64,000 bases of DNA from assembly GCA_012934845.2 (NCBI GenBank), contig WNNJ02001739.1:372001-436000 (forward strand). Reading direction: 5' to 3'. The translations under genes and the position numbers were made by a program. This DNA comes from Pomphorhynchus laevis (taxonomy: Eukaryota; Acanthocephala; Palaeacanthocephala; Echinorhynchida; Pomphorhynchidae). A model generated the notes under the pieces. The model had not been told where the DNA came from, searched no databases, and worked only from the letters and a program-made list of their open reading frames with translations. Position 1 is the stretch's first letter; each line of letters begins with the position of its first letter. This document shows positions 20,894-34,684 of this stretch, piece by piece.

Positions 20894-23800
20894 CATTGTA
20901 TTTATAATGTGTTTCTAATTGTATCTAACAAACGCATTCTGTAATTTATAATTACAGAATGTAATGTAATATATAATAAAGTAATAATTTGATTAGAATA
21001 TAATAATTTAATTAATTTATAATTTATTAGATAATGAACTTAAAAATTAAAAAACGAATTAATTCAGCTAACTGAGTCTACGTATTTAATATAATTATAA
21101 AATAAAAAAAATAATAAAAATAACTAATGCTAAATCAATAAATCAAAATTTAATAATTAGATAATAAATAATTATAAATAATTGGTATAAGATTTAATAT
21201 AACTTATATCGAAACGCTACTTTATCGGCGTTCAGCATACTATAATGCTGGTTGCTGTATTTTGCAAAAAGAACGTTATTGCTTATTGATTATACGACGA
21301 GACGTCCAATAATAAAATCAGAACTTTGTATATTTTTCAAAACTACAGTTAGATCAGAAAACGAGTGATGAGCAATTACAAATGATGTAATTGATGTAAT
21401 AATAATAGTTAATTTTAATTATTATCTGACATCACCCGTGACCGCTGATAGATAGTTATCCTAATAAACAGTGCAGATTCTAATTAATATAAATTAACAC
21501 TCGCTCATTCATCCTTCCTCTTTTCACCTTTCTTATTTCTATGAAATTTAATAGGATTTCATATTTATCACCTATTATTATTAGTTTCCTTAGAAGGTAT
21601 TAAGCTTTTTGCTAAATTTTTGATTAACTGTCACAGACAGGAGTGCTTAATATTTTATAGAAAAGTAAATCACGAAACCATATTTATTTTCTTTGCATAT
21701 ATTTTACGTATGATCATCTATGTAAATGTTTTAGAAATATTTTTAATATATGCATTACCAATATATGAAGGGTGGAAATGGAAGAAAGGAGGAAAATGTG
21801 CTTTTTTATAAATAAAAAAGCATTTTTCTAATATCATTTGTAAAACATTACCACTGTATATGTAACTGTTCGACAATATCCTTATTAACCCGATTAATCT
21901 TTTACTTGAAAATTATATGCACCCGGGATTTATTATCGATATTTACAGTATCAAATGCAATGGAAGACAATCAAGGGTGTATATAATCGTGGATTAATAA
22001 CAAGCTGAACGTGTTCATATCATTATTTGACGTATCGATAAATATTTTGTACAAAAGAGTATGCAATACCTTCAAATGCTATCCTTTTCCGAATAGAAAT
22101 TTAAATTTTGTTCCAATTTCAAATTTTGATAAAAACAATTGCATATAAATTCATTTATTCAATACTGCCAGATATAGATAAATTGAAATATATAAAATAT
22201 TAATATAAAATAAAAATAGTTTGCCATTGCAAACTATAGATCATGGAAATATTATTTTATCAGATTTTAAATTAACGATTTTATTTTTGTTATTAGAAAA
22301 AATAAAGTATTTTTAAACTTAATTGAATAATTAAGATTTTGTCACTTAATTGATAAAATTAAACAACAAAAAATATTTATTATATCACATACTTAAAGTT
22401 ATGTCCTAGTGGAATGTTTTATAAATGATAGAAACTGAGAATTTAATTTTTAACGAGTGTTTTTTAATTTTTATACATTTTAAAACAAATAGAATCAATG
22501 ATATTTAAGAGAGCGTCAAACAAACAAAAATTTGATTATGTGATTTATTTTTCTACACAATGTTGAACACATCTTAACGAACAAGAATGTTATCTTAAAA
22601 CTCATTGTCTTAAAAGTCCTTGTCTTAAAGGGCAAGGACTTTTAATTTAGTGTTTCCTTGGTAGTTAATTTTATTTTTTGTATAACATATTTTCGATCAA
22701 AACTTTTAATTTAGTTTTTCCTTGGCAGTTAAATTTTATCATTTGCAATCATTAAATATATTTCTACCAGATATTTAAGAATTAAACGATTCTTTAAATT
22801 TCGGCAAATGAATTAATATTTTTATAAAAGCGAAAGCAACTTAAAATTCACATTTATATTCACATTAAAAAAGTATTTTTAGTTAAGTATTTTTAGTTTT
22901 TCAATTTCTAGTTATGATTTAATCCTGTTTTACCAGAGGAATTCAAATCACTTGTATTGTTTGAGGTAATGACTACAGCTATAGCATCTATACAGAAGAT
23001 GCATTGCATAGTTTTGTGAGGCGCGATAGTTTTAAATTCTAAATTATTTGAAAGGAATTTTTAATATTTAATATAATTCTTAATATTTTGGATAAATAAT
23101 TAACCAATAATATATTTACATTTAAAATGACGGAGACAAAGTGTAAAACAATTATTTATATGTGAGGCGCAATAGCCTTCAATAAAAAATTGAAATAACA
23201 AATAGGTTACAAGTGAACTATAAACCTAGACAATTTAGTGGTTGTTATCTGCATCACAGTGATTGTTATCTGCTGATTGTAAATAGTTGATACTGATCCA
23301 TTATAGAATTATTGGAACTGGATCAAATAAAAGAGGAAATTTTTTATTGATATTTTGCTAACTTCTGTTAGCATCTTCAGAAAATTACCTAAAATGTTCT
23401 GGTAATTTTCTGTAGATGACAGAAAATGTTCATATATTTCCATTATTGTTTTAATCATTTTCTTTATTTAAAATTTTTCAAGTACCATATTAAACCATCG
23501 GCGCTAGTTAGTGAAAAACATGTTTTAGTTCGTCAAGGCTATTATTTTTGGTGAAACAAACTCATTTTGTAGGATCTGCTTTCACTTTTTAGTGTTGATA
23601 GCATTTATTAACTAAAATGTAATGGAGCAATTTAATTTCATTTCAATAAAATGCAACAATGTATTTCAATGTTATAACTAGTGAGATTATTCTTTACGCT
23701 GACAATTTGATCATCTTAACAGATACAATTATAATATAATATGATATATTTTTATTATATATAATATATTTTGTACCCATAAATAATATATATCTTAATT

Positions 23801-26800
23801 CAAAAAATATATACTTTATAATTTACTTTATAAATTATAAAGTATACTTTAAAAGTATAAAGTATATATTATACTTTATAATTTACGTAATATACTTTAT
23901 TCGATTACTAAATTAACGAAACTCGATTATAAACTATACTCGATTATTAAAGGCTATACTTTAATAGCCTTTACTCGATTCTCAATGTATATAAATTTGA
24001 TGTGTATTTAAATTCCTTATTGTATACCTTTCAACAAAAAGAGAATTCTAGAATTCTAGCATGTACACAGTAGTAAAAATAAAATAATTGAATTAGCGAT
24101 TTTTTTCGCTCATTTAAATAATTTATATTTCTTAATCTAAAAAAAACTAATTTTAGAATAAAATTAGGCTTACCAATATTCAATTAATCTTATAATATAT
24201 AATAATATATATTATTATATATTATATAATAATATATAATTTATGATCGCCAACGCTCATGCTTTGAATGCTTTGCGATTATTAAATTATAATTATTATA
24301 TTTTAAAGTATTTGTTATTTCAAGATCTGTCTTGTCGAAGCCAATAACAATATCAAATAACTTGTAAAGATCAAGTACATGTATTAACTCAATTTTCAAT
24401 ATATTTTTAAATTTCTTGTGGTATACAACTAAACAAAAACAGAATTCTAGTATATATTATATAATATTATATTATAGTATTAAATATTATATTATAAAAT
24501 ATATTATATATAATATATTTTGTACCCATAAATAATATATCTATCTTAATCCAAAAATATTACTAATTTTAGAATAAAATTAGGCTTACCAAATAAGATT
24601 TTAGAAAAAATAAATTATTTTAATTTTTTTAATGCTTTTTATAATACTAAATGTAATACTTTTTAAATACTTTTTATACTTTTTAATACTTTTTAATACT
24701 TTTTATAATACTTTTTAAAATGTAAAAATAAGAAAATTTGAATAATTGTATTTTGTAATAGAGTGAGAAGTTGTGTTTATTAAAAATTTGAATTTTTAAT
24801 AATTACAACTTCTTACTATCTCCTAATTATACAAGATACGATTATGTTAGCTCTTGACTCATCAAATCATTATCGCAATTTGAATGTATCTGTGACTGAT
24901 ATTGAGAGCTCTGGAATTGATTGATGGATTGTAATTAGTTGATAATTCTTGAGTAAAGTATACAGATTGGACCCAGAGTAAAATCAATTTCAATGTTATA
25001 CTTTAGTTTAGTATTGCCATGCGAAACTGGGTTAAAGTAGCTTGGATTTGCTCAAATGTGGAGGATTTCCCTACAAAGTAGATTATAAACTTTTATGGAA
25101 ATTATTCTTTCCAATGTTAGTATACGTTATATATAATAATTATATAACATATGTAATGACATATTTAACATATATATGTTATAATTAATAACATATATGT
25201 AATAATTCTAGATTAATATTATAATAATATTATAATAATATTATCTCTATTTTCTAGATAAAAAATAATTTATCGTATTATTGTTTCATAAATACATAAC
25301 ACTATTAAAGAGCTTTATAATTTGTTTCACAATCAATATTATATAATAACTGTATAAAAATGGCTAAATTCTTAAAAATATAACAAAATATAATTTATAA
25401 ATGGAATTCAGCATCACAATAAGCTCTTTTGACTTAGAAAATTAAAAACGTGATTTATTAAGGACAATAAACAGATATACAAAAGGAAAACAACTAAAAG
25501 CATTTAACATTGAAGTTAATTGTAAGTTAAAATGTAAATCAGATTGATTTACATTAAAATACAAATTAGATTAAATATTTACACGAAATGGAATACAGTA
25601 GATTAGCTATTTCGCGAATGAATCAGGCAAAATACGCCGTCTCCGCCTTCCATTGAGATTATACAGTGGACGTAATATGGTAGAACGCGAAAGTTCTAAA
25701 CAAAAATATCAAGTATTTGAAAGTTATATAAAACTGATAGACTTATGCCCCTAGGAAATTACTATTTACATATTAATTTAATAATTCATTAATGAATTAA
25801 TATACTAATGGGTTATTAATTTATTCAGTCAATCTAATAAATTTAATTAAAAATACCAATGACGTTTATTGGCTTTGCATTAAATGCAGTCATTTATAAT
25901 AAAAAAACTAGTCGAAAATTTTTTTAAATAAATTATCCCTTTAGGATTATAATACGTTTAGAAATATGTTAGCATAATAATGAATGCAAATACCTATTTG
26001 AAAAAGAATTATTCACTTCTAAATGTAAATCGATATGAATAAAATCAGTTACAATAAGTTAGATATTCTAACATTCATTAAATAAAATATTAATCCCACC
26101 ATGTGTTCGGTTTAACACGTCGTAAAATTGTTGAAAGGATAGGGAAATTGAATAAATAGTAAATTAGATAAAAATTTAAAGCGGCAAAATTTGCAGCAAC
26201 AAAGACTAGATCGTTTATTAAATGAATACAGATTATGATATATTTTTTTAAGAATTAAAGGAACAACACTTTATTAAAAAAATAAAATATCAAAAAGTAT
26301 ATCATTATAATTACATGTGCTACTTTTAATAAATGCATGTGATAGCTACATGTTCCTATTTTGTGAACTATCCTGCACATTTCTTTCTTGTGTCTTTACA
26401 TGTCCGATTTATCAAAGCTAGGCCTTTATGATGTGGATAAGCTAATTAAGCAACGAAGAATATCTATATATTCTTTGCTTTTGTCGGCTAAGCAAAGAAT
26501 ACAAACAATGAACCAATCAAGTCATCAAAATGTGTTTGCTGTTTAAGCAATCGTCTTCTCTTATCATCTACAAGTACTAGTTATCTTATAATTTATCTAA
26601 AATCCATTGATGATATGGTATGATAATAACCCGTCTTTCGAGGGTCGTTCCAAAGCTGGTTTTGAACCCAAGTTTAAAACATAGCGTGTTTAATATAGTC
26701 GGTCAACGAAGCTAACTACAATATTAATAAGAATGAAAGATACTAATCGGACGAGATCTTCGATAGTCAATTTCATTACTAATTTGCTCGTCTATTAAGT

Positions 26801-26850
26801 GTACAATTTTGTTAACATTAACTTTGTTTTATTGACCCAAACTAATATAC
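20894..26850. other. Gene-free AT-rich region
   Basis: No coding gene recognised on either strand. Contents noted: a minus-oriented family D end at 21063-21085, the repeat copy at 21400-21516, a single inverted-repeat end at 23306-23400, dense AT/TA simple sequence at 23.74-24.25 kb and 24.45-24.53 kb, tandem ACTTTTTAAT motifs at about 24.64-24.72 kb, and AT palindromes at 25.12-25.25 kb. Confidence 0.6.
21400..21516. repeat. 118-bp dispersed direct repeat, copy 2
   Basis: Partner of 18826-18943. The match starts and ends abruptly on both sides. Confidence 0.9.
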
Positions 26851-26863
26851 GAAGTGGCATTAT

Positions 26864-27960
26864 ATGTGTAATGTAATTCTGAAAGTATTATTAACTGATT
26901 ACAATTTCCAAATACATTCAAATTCTTTGAATCAATACCATATATCTCAATCAATACCATATATCTCAATCAATACTATCTCTATCAATCAATTCCAGAC
27001 CTATCAATCAATTCCATATATCTCTCAATCAATTCCATTTATATCTATTAATTCCATATCTATCAATTCCATATCTATCAATTCCATATATATCAATCAT
27101 TTCCGAATCTACCAATCAATTCCAGATTTATTCATAATTTCCATATATATCAATCATATTCGGATCTATCGAAAACTATTTATTTTATAAAAACGATTTA
27201 TAAAAAACAGCCAAGGGCATATGCGACCTACCGAAATGCTAATGCTATATCTGAAAGTATTATTAACTGATTACAATTTCCAAATACATTCAAACTCTTT
27301 GAATCAATACCATATATCTCAATCAATACCATATATCTCAATCAATACTATCTCTATCAATCAATTCCAGACCTATCAATCAATTCCAAATATCTCTCAA
27401 TCAATTCCATTTATATCAATCAATTCCATATCTATCAATTCCATATCTATCAATTCCATATATATCAATCATTTCCGAATCTACCAATCAATTCCAGATT
27501 TATTCATAATTTCCATATATATCAATCATATTCGGATCTATCGAAAACTATTTATTTTATAAAAACGATTTATAAAAAACAGCCAAGGGCATATGCGACC
27601 TACCGAAATGCTAATGCTATATCTGAAAGTATTATTAACTGATTACAATTTCCAAATACATTCAAATTCTTTGAATCAATACCATATATCTCAATCAATA
27701 CCATATATCTCAATCAATACTATCTCTATCAATCAATTCCAGACCTATCAATCAATTCCAAATATCTCTCAATCAATTCCATTTATATTTATCAATTCCA
27801 TATCTATCAATTCCATATCTATCAATCATATCCGAATCTACCAATCAATTCCAGATTTATTCATAATTTCCAGATCTATCAATCATATTCGGATCTATCG
27901 AAAACTATTTATTTTATAAAAACGATTTATAAAAAAACAGCCAAGGGCATATGCGACCTA
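26864..27960. repeat. Satellite-like array, three ~370-bp units
   Basis: Three tandem units. Junctions are marked by CAGCCAAGGGCATATGCGAC at about 27208, 27580 and 27943, so the periods are about 372 and 363 bp. Each unit starts with a unique-looking CTGAAAGTATTATTAACTG block and contains a TATCAATTCCATA-type microsatellite whose length varies between units. The long + frame through it (repeating SINSISINSI and SIPYIS) exists only because the microsatellite avoids stops, and it is not taken as a gene. Confidence 0.92.
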
Positions 27961-30770
27961 CCGAAATCCTATATCTGAGAGGCAACCTTGGTAGTTAAAG
28001 CCATGTAGTTGCCAAATAAGTAATCGTATTTTTCATAACCGAGAAAATCATTTAGATTTCATTCATCACCCTGAAAATAAAAAATTTCTATACGCGTGCT
28101 ATTTTAAAATCAGTTTTGCCGAGCTTGACTCATATCCAACGAACGTGCCGTTTATCATTAAGAAGATAAGATTTACCGACAAATGCATTCATATGATGGC
28201 TTAAACTATTCGATAACGGTTTCCAGATTCAGGAGAAAGTGTGCAACAGGGTATCGACTACATCTCGTTCTTTTTTATTATGTTTGTTAGAGTTCTGTGC
28301 GAAAAACATATAACTAGGAATCTCTGTGACGTCTTGACTATCATTCATCTATCATATTAAAAATAAGTGCTTATAAATAAAAGGAGACATTGGGAATCGC
28401 AATCCAGGGTAATTTAAATTTGGAAGTGATCTCCGTTAATCTGTTTTTAAAACTTTCAACTTTTAACAAATGGATAAAATATTGGGTCTGATGTATCGAA
28501 GTATCACAAAATCTTCTAACTATGTCGCAGGATTCTAAACAAGGGTAAATTCATTTAAATATTTGTAAAAAAGCTCTTAAATCTCTTGAATGATCTTGAA
28601 ACCGACGGGTTTTTGTGCTTATTGCTTCGAATGTCTTATGATTGAAGCGCATTCGTTTACTGAAACTGTCATGGCATATGATTGACCGGTTAGCATGGAT
28701 GTAATTGACATTCTACAATTCAAGGACATCTATAAGGAAGTTTGCTGTTGGCAACTCCTTTTTTACCAGTTTTTAACCCAAACCAATAGGCAAAGTAAGG
28801 TTTGTCAATTTTGCCAAACCAAAGGGCAAACTAATAAGGTTTCGGCCCCTATTCATCATCCCAATACAGCAGCGGGACAAATACATGGTAATGACGTATT
28901 TCCTTTAATGAAATTTGATTATCTAGTATTATATTCTAATACAAAGTATATTATTTATTATTCATCCATAAAAATGTTTTCCGCTAATGATTTTAAATTT
29001 ATTTTTAATATTATTGTGTTGATTTATATATTTTACTATTTTCTGTCTGATGGTATTTTTATAGTAACTAAATTTAAAATATAGTAACTAGTTTAAAATA
29101 TGCATCTATTAAATTATTTAAATGATTTTGAAGAAAGCCAATATCATTACATATTGTTGCAATTCTTAAAATTTCATTATTTAATGTATTATATTTTATA
29201 TTATATGGTATGCATGAATGCTCATGCAAAAATATGTTACTTTTTTCAAAAATATGTATCAATGATCAAATGTGTGAAATTTGATTATTTAGTGTATATC
29301 ATTCTAATACAAAACGTGTTATTTATTATCCATCCATAAAAAATGGTCACTTAATTGTTTAAATAAATTTTTAATGATATTTTGTGGTTTTGTATATTGT
29401 AAAATTATAGGAAAAAGAAAAATTCATCGAACTTGAAAATTAGCATAAAAATAGTCGTATCAAGAATACATAGTTTCAGTATTTCTGACAAAGGCTTTAT
29501 TACCGGGAAAATAAAGTCCACATATCAACAAGAACTTGTCAGCAGAACAAATCAGATCATATTCAAATCAGATCTACGTATTTTATAAAATTTAAAACAA
29601 TTTATATTTATATCAAGTTAAAATTAAAAATTAAAATTTAAAATAAAAGTCAATTTGAATTGACTAATAAATAACATACGATGTATCATAATAAGGATTA
29701 GAGGTCATCAGAAGAAACTGCTATGTTATCAGGTTTCGGAATCTGATATTAGACCCCACATAGCAGCAGGGCCAAATACATGCTAATGACGTATTTACTT
29801 TGATGCAATTTGATTATTTAGTATACCTTATTCCAATACAAAGTATATTATTTATTCTAATGCACAGCATATTGTTTATTATCCATACAAATTTTCGCAT
29901 TCTAGTTTAAATAAATTTATTTTTAATATCTTGTTGATTTGTATATTGTAAATAAAATATTTTTAAATTATTTTGTTGATTTATAATTCTCTTTTTTATA
30001 ATAATCTGTTTTTATACAACGGATTTTATATTTATTCTCCACTCAATGTAATTATTTTAAAAACGAAGACATTTAGTTTTTAAAATAAATTTTATTAAAT
30101 AATTTTTCTCTTAATGAACATTTGAAGGAATTATATTTTCCTAAATGGCATTACACGAAGCTCAGAAACATGAAAATTAAATTCTAAAAAAATATATTTT
30201 TTTCGTTAAAAAATTTGATCGATTAGAGTGTTTTTAAATCAACAGTTGCAATTGTCAATCAACAGTTAAAGGCAATTTAATGTCAAAGGTGGAACGAAGG
30301 TGGCAGATATTGCTTATTAAAAATACCACCCCAAAGAACCTTCGTATACTTTTTGCTGAATAAAGCGTTATGCACCGAGCATAACGAGTTTTATACCAGC
30401 ATTAACATTTGTATGGTTTAAAATAAGACACGCAGCGAATGTTAAATATAATTAATTCAATTTTAATTAAATTTTAATTAAATTTAAATATTTAATATTA
30501 TAATTTTTAGAAATTTTTAAAATCTAATCCGACTTTTCATTTACTGGGAAAACAAAGTCCGCAAGACAGAAATGTAATAAATTATACGCTTTTCCAATGA
30601 ATCAGATCAGATAACGTATTTATACGTTATATAAACAAAAATAAAGATAAATAATATAATATATAATATAATATATATTATATGTATAATATATATTATA
30701 TATTATTTATATTTATTATATATAAATATATATCATATATAATTATTATATATGACCACTATTATTATAT
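27961..30770. other. Non-coding region with dispersed repeats
   Basis: No gene recognised. Three related segments lie in the same orientation: about 28855-29045, 29280-29400 and 29755-29945. They share ATACAAAGTATATTATTTATT-like and AATTTGATTAT blocks, and two of them begin with CAGCAGSGSCAAATACATG. A minus-oriented family D unit lies at about 29560-29760. Confidence 0.65.
29560..29760 (-). repeat. Dispersed repeat family D unit
   Basis: Reads as the complement of the 8.4-10.4 kb family D units. AATCAGATCTACGTATTTTA is at the left end, AAAGTCAATTTGAATTGACT in the middle and TGCTATGTTATCAGGTTTC at the right. ATCAGAT at the left and ATCTGAT at the right form short inverted ends. It is probably a non-autonomous transposon; its true termini are not established. 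Confidence 0.55.
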
Positions 30771-32130
30771 ATGACCACATCTTTTACCCACTATGCGTGG
30801 GTCAAAGATGTGGCATGGAATGCAATTCATGATCTAAGACAATCATATAGATTGGATGATAAAACATGTCTTCTAAGCATTGACGCCAGCAATGCGTGTA
30901 ACATTCTTAATCGTAAAGTTGCTTTGCATAATATACCAAACATACGCCCTCCACTAGGAACAATAATGATCAACACGTATAGCAAAGCAAATATCTTGGC
31001 GGTTTCAGGAGCAATTATGAAATCCAAAGAAGGAGTAACACAGGGTGATCCCCTAGCCATGGCCACTTATGCAATTGCAACTCTTCCGTTAATCCAAAAG
31101 ATCCAGCAACGGATTCCTGGTATCAAACAAAAATGGTGCGCAGACGACGCCTATTTCGTCGGAACATCAGATGAGATAAAATCGCCCACTGTAAGAAAAT
31201 TGATCGCTCTTCCACTTAGTTTTGGAGAGTTAGGACTCTCAATACCGAATATAAACGTGAAATGAGAAAATAAATTGTCTATAGATATGAGTAAACAACT
31301 AGATTTGATATACACTGTAGATTGTCTATCAGCGTTATATAAAGAATTGATAAAAAATACTGGCTGAGAAGAGTGAGATTTACAAAGAAGAAATCGAGTG
31401 GATAGCTTAAACATCGACAAATGAGGAACAAACAGCATTTTGGCATGCCTCTCAAAAGGGATCATCAACATGGCTTGTTCCCAGCACTGTAGCCCACAAA
31501 AAGTTCAGGCTAACCGCGCATGAATTTCGTGATGGCATTTCGGCAAGATATGGATGGACAACAGACGACGTGGCAATAAAATGTGCATGCGGATACGACA
31601 ACACAATATCTCACGCGCTATCATGTGGTTGTGGAGGGGTTATAATTGCTAGGCACAATGCTGTGCGAAATATTTTGGTAAAAGAAATGAAGAAACATTG
31701 TCGCGACGTATGTCTTGAACCACGACTTAGCCCAGTGGATAGTAATATTTACTTTCACCAAAAAACCACTACGAAAGAGGATGATGCTAGGCTTGACGTA
31801 GCGGCTATCGGAATGTTCAATAAAGTTTTTGAACGTACGTTTATAGATGTTTGCGTTTTTATCACACATGCTTAATCAGATGTAATTCACAAAAACGGAG
31901 ATGCCTTTGAATATCATGAAAAATGTAAGCGTGCAAAGTATCAAGAGAGAATAGAGCAAGTAGAACATGTGCTTTTATACCAGCAGTATTTTCAACAACA
32001 GGATCAGCAAGCAAGGAGGCCACGACATTAATAAAGATGCTAGCAATAAAGTCGGCTGATAGCCTCAAAACCGATTATGCAGAAGTAAGAAACCTCCGGG
32101 GATTAATAAGTATGGTGATGGGAAAGTCTG
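30771..32130 (+). pseudogene. R2-superfamily-like LINE, copy 1 (internally deleted)
   Basis: 5'-truncated. Reverse transcriptase motif A: LLSIDASNACNILNRKVALH (expected DA..AFN). Motif B: GVTQGDPLAM. Catalytic box: WCADDAYFVGT, where WYADD is expected. Right after GTSDEI the frame jumps to a thumb block (VRKLIALPLSFGELGLSIP), so roughly 150 residues are deleted. The zinc knuckle CACGYDNTISHALSC and the restriction-like endonuclease (RHNAVRN, then DDARLDVAAIGMF, ERTFIDVCVF) follow at 31570-31875. The downstream KYQERIEQVE tail is in broken frames to about 32130. Confidence 0.85.
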
Positions 32131-33090
32131 CTAGCGTCTGTCTGTGAAGAGCTCGAACTTCACAAACTTTTACTGTAAAATAAGATAATGTCGAAGAGAT
32201 TATAAAAAATAATGAACAGCGATTGTAGTTTTTTAATAAAAATATTGTATATAAAAAATATTATTATATATTATAATTATTATATAATTATATGATCATA
32301 GTCCTGTGTGGCGGATTAATTCTTTATCAAGAAAATATTTCTTCCCAAAAAAATATATAATTGACTAGTAATTATTCTATCACAACGATGATTGTGATAA
32401 TTAAATATTTTTTAGGAAAATTAAAAAAAGCGAAAATTCTTGATACATGATACGCGTAAAAATATGTGAAGGAGGCATAACGAATGTATAAATTTTTTCA
32501 CTTCAGGAAGCTGGTGAATGCTACGCAAAATTTATAAGAAATCAAATAAAATAAATAAAATGAAATATAAAATCAATATTTTACAATATACAGATGCTAT
32601 AAAAAGTTAGAAAAACAATATCATTAAAAATAGCAAGATCAACGTTCCTGTAAGGTAATAAAGGGGTAAAACACATAATTGTTGCTTGAATTGTAAATAA
32701 ATATTAAAAAGAAATAATAATAATTTATTATTATTTATATAATAAAAAATTAATAATATAGTTTAAAAAAGATATAGTTTCTAATAAACATACAATCTAA
32801 AGTAAATACACAAATTACATATTCCTTACTCATCTATCGGAACTTCGTCAGTTACAAAAAATCAAGCTAACATCAGTTAGAACGAGCCAAGTTAATTACA
32901 AGTCTAATAACAACGAGCCAAGTTAATTACAATACCTACACATACAATCGCGACACAAACGGTCTCGATCCATATCATTCGTCGATCAAGGAAGTCGTAG
33001 GCTCAGGGCACATCCCGAGGTGCGCGTTGAAAGGACAGCGAGCCAAAAGAAAAGTTTGGAATAACTGTCGAAAACTAAATTACAAATATA
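32131..33090. other. Spacer and 5' untranslated region of next R2-like copy
   Basis: AT-rich. A TAATAATAATTTATTATTAT tract lies at about 32715-32740. ATAAACATACAATC at about 32783 and CACATACAATCGCG at about 32940 resemble the leader motifs upstream of the later copies. AACGAGCCAAGTTAATTACA is repeated at about 32881 and 32911. Confidence 0.5.
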
Positions 33091-34332
33091 ATGCCAAGAG
33101 GTCAACCGACAAGTATCGTGAGATGCTGTACGTGCAATGGCCAAGCAGCGAAATGCAAGGGTTGCAAGTGTGCGCGAGCAGGAAAGCCATGTATCAGTTG
33201 TTCGGCTCCGAATTGTTGTAACAGAAACAATCGCCTACATATTGGCCCCCAGACAGAATCTTGGAGTTCGGTTGCGAAACCGGTAAGTACAGTGGAGGAC
33301 TTGAATCCTCTCGGTATTGATCAAAGTCAGGATGCAATTGTCATAGTCAGTGATAGGGTCACCCACCAAACCGGTGAGCGAGGCACATATGACATATCCA
33401 TGGACGATGCATATCGTGAAGTTATCCTATGGAAACCTAACCTATACAGCCTTCCAAAATGTAATACGAGCGATGATTTTGTGAAAACTTTGGCTGGGCT
33501 GTACTCGATCGCAGAATCTAATCGTGAAATCACCAAGTCAACACTAAAGTCGATTGTAGTGTTTTGTCAAGTGGTTCTACAAGCCACTGGAAAAAGTAAA
33601 ACAAGAGTAATCAGGGCAAATATATGTCGCCGCATGACTCTCTGGAAAAGTGGCAGATTGTCCGATCTGATGAATGAATCTCGTATACTTCAAAAAGGTC
33701 GCTCGTTTGGAAATGCTGTCTATAATTCTCCCAGTTGGGTTAAAAAGGTATGTCAACTGGTATCCTATGGAAAAACTACGACGGCAATGCAACTACTCGA
33801 TAATCCCACTGCACACAGACGTGTTCTGGGGCTTGAAGACCGCTTTGGTGGTGTTTCAGTAAGGGAAAGTCTGATCTGTTTACACCCCACCTCAAAGGAA
33901 ACATGCGAGCGGGCGTTATTGAGGGAGCCTCTTAGTGGAATAATTAATCACCACCAAGTTCGTTTTCATAATTTGGGTGTTAGGGGCATCTTAGCTGCTG
34001 CACGTCGTACTCACGGAAGTGCGGGTCCATCCGGTGTTGACGCAATCTCTTGGAGACATATGCTGGAATCTTTCGGGACAAGTTCGATCCAATTAGCCTC
34101 AAGTCTAGCCGACTTTGCAATTGTTATTGCAACAGCTACTCTGCAGCCAGGGGATTTGGAAGCCTTCACAGCAAGTAGACTAGTGCCACTAGATAAGAAT
34201 CCCGGAATAAGTCCTATAGGGATTGGTGGAATTGGAGTGAACGCAAACACAGTGTTGAGGCGGATTGCGAAGCTTCAAGCGGGTTTCACTCAAACTCCTA
34301 ACAGCGAGTGCATTCGTTATTTACGCTGTTAA
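33091..34332 (+). pseudogene. R2-superfamily-like LINE, copy 2 (N-terminal part)
   Basis: 413 codons, one frame. The N-terminal cysteine cluster, residues ~18-44, is CCTCNGQAAKCKGCKCARAG followed by PCISCSAPNCCN. A conserved linker region follows, then the RT fingers (GSAGPSGVDAISWRHMLESF; LVPLDKNPGISPIGIGGIG). The similarity stops within the motif that reads RPIGIGEVYRRI in the complete copy. After 34280 the frame is unrelated and ends, so palm, knuckle and nuclease are missing. ATG at 33091 aligns with the start of the next copy. Confidence 0.85.
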
Positions 34333-34684
34333 GTGTCATTCTCGCTGGTAAAATTATCGTCCATGTGTGTAAGGGCCGCTCGTTCAACACAGAGACACCC
34401 CGTTTTCCAAACCGGATCTTCTGGTCTTGAAGAGCAATTAAATCCCTGAGTCTCATGTGTTATACTTATTTTTTGTACCTGAAAAGTAAATTTTGGACCC
34501 ATTCGAGGATAACCATTAAAAAAAATAATAATAATTTATTTATTATTAAACAATAATTTAATAAAAAAAGTTTGAGATAAAAATAAATTAAAAAAAAGTT
34601 TGAGATAAAATAACATACAATCGTCCAGTTTTCAGATCGTCCAGCTTCGAAAAGAAGAGAAAAAGAATAAGTTCATTAACAACA
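34333..34684. other. Spacer with TAA-rich tract and leader of next copy
   Basis: Degenerate sequence, then AATAATAATAATTTATTTAT at 34527, a duplicated AAAAAAAGTTTGAGATAAAA, and ACATACAATCGTCCAG just upstream of the ATG. The layout is the same as before copies 2 and 4. Confidence 0.6.

Noticed and set aside
26668-26700. Sequence resembling a nematode spliced-leader RNA (GGTTTTGAACCCAAGTTTAA)
   Set aside because: The similarity to SL1 is partial, there is no GT donor right after it, and no Sm site or stem-loops were seen.
26864-27919. Three long + frames of 108-113 codons with repeating SINSISINSI
   Set aside because: They follow the 370-bp tandem units and the microsatellite exactly. Composition and repetition are explained by the DNA repeat.
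28695-29084. 129-codon + frame with CxxC (VCQFCQTKGQTNK)
   Set aside because: Its second half lies in a dispersed repeat shared with 29.3 and 29.8 kb, and no family resemblance or splice structure was seen.
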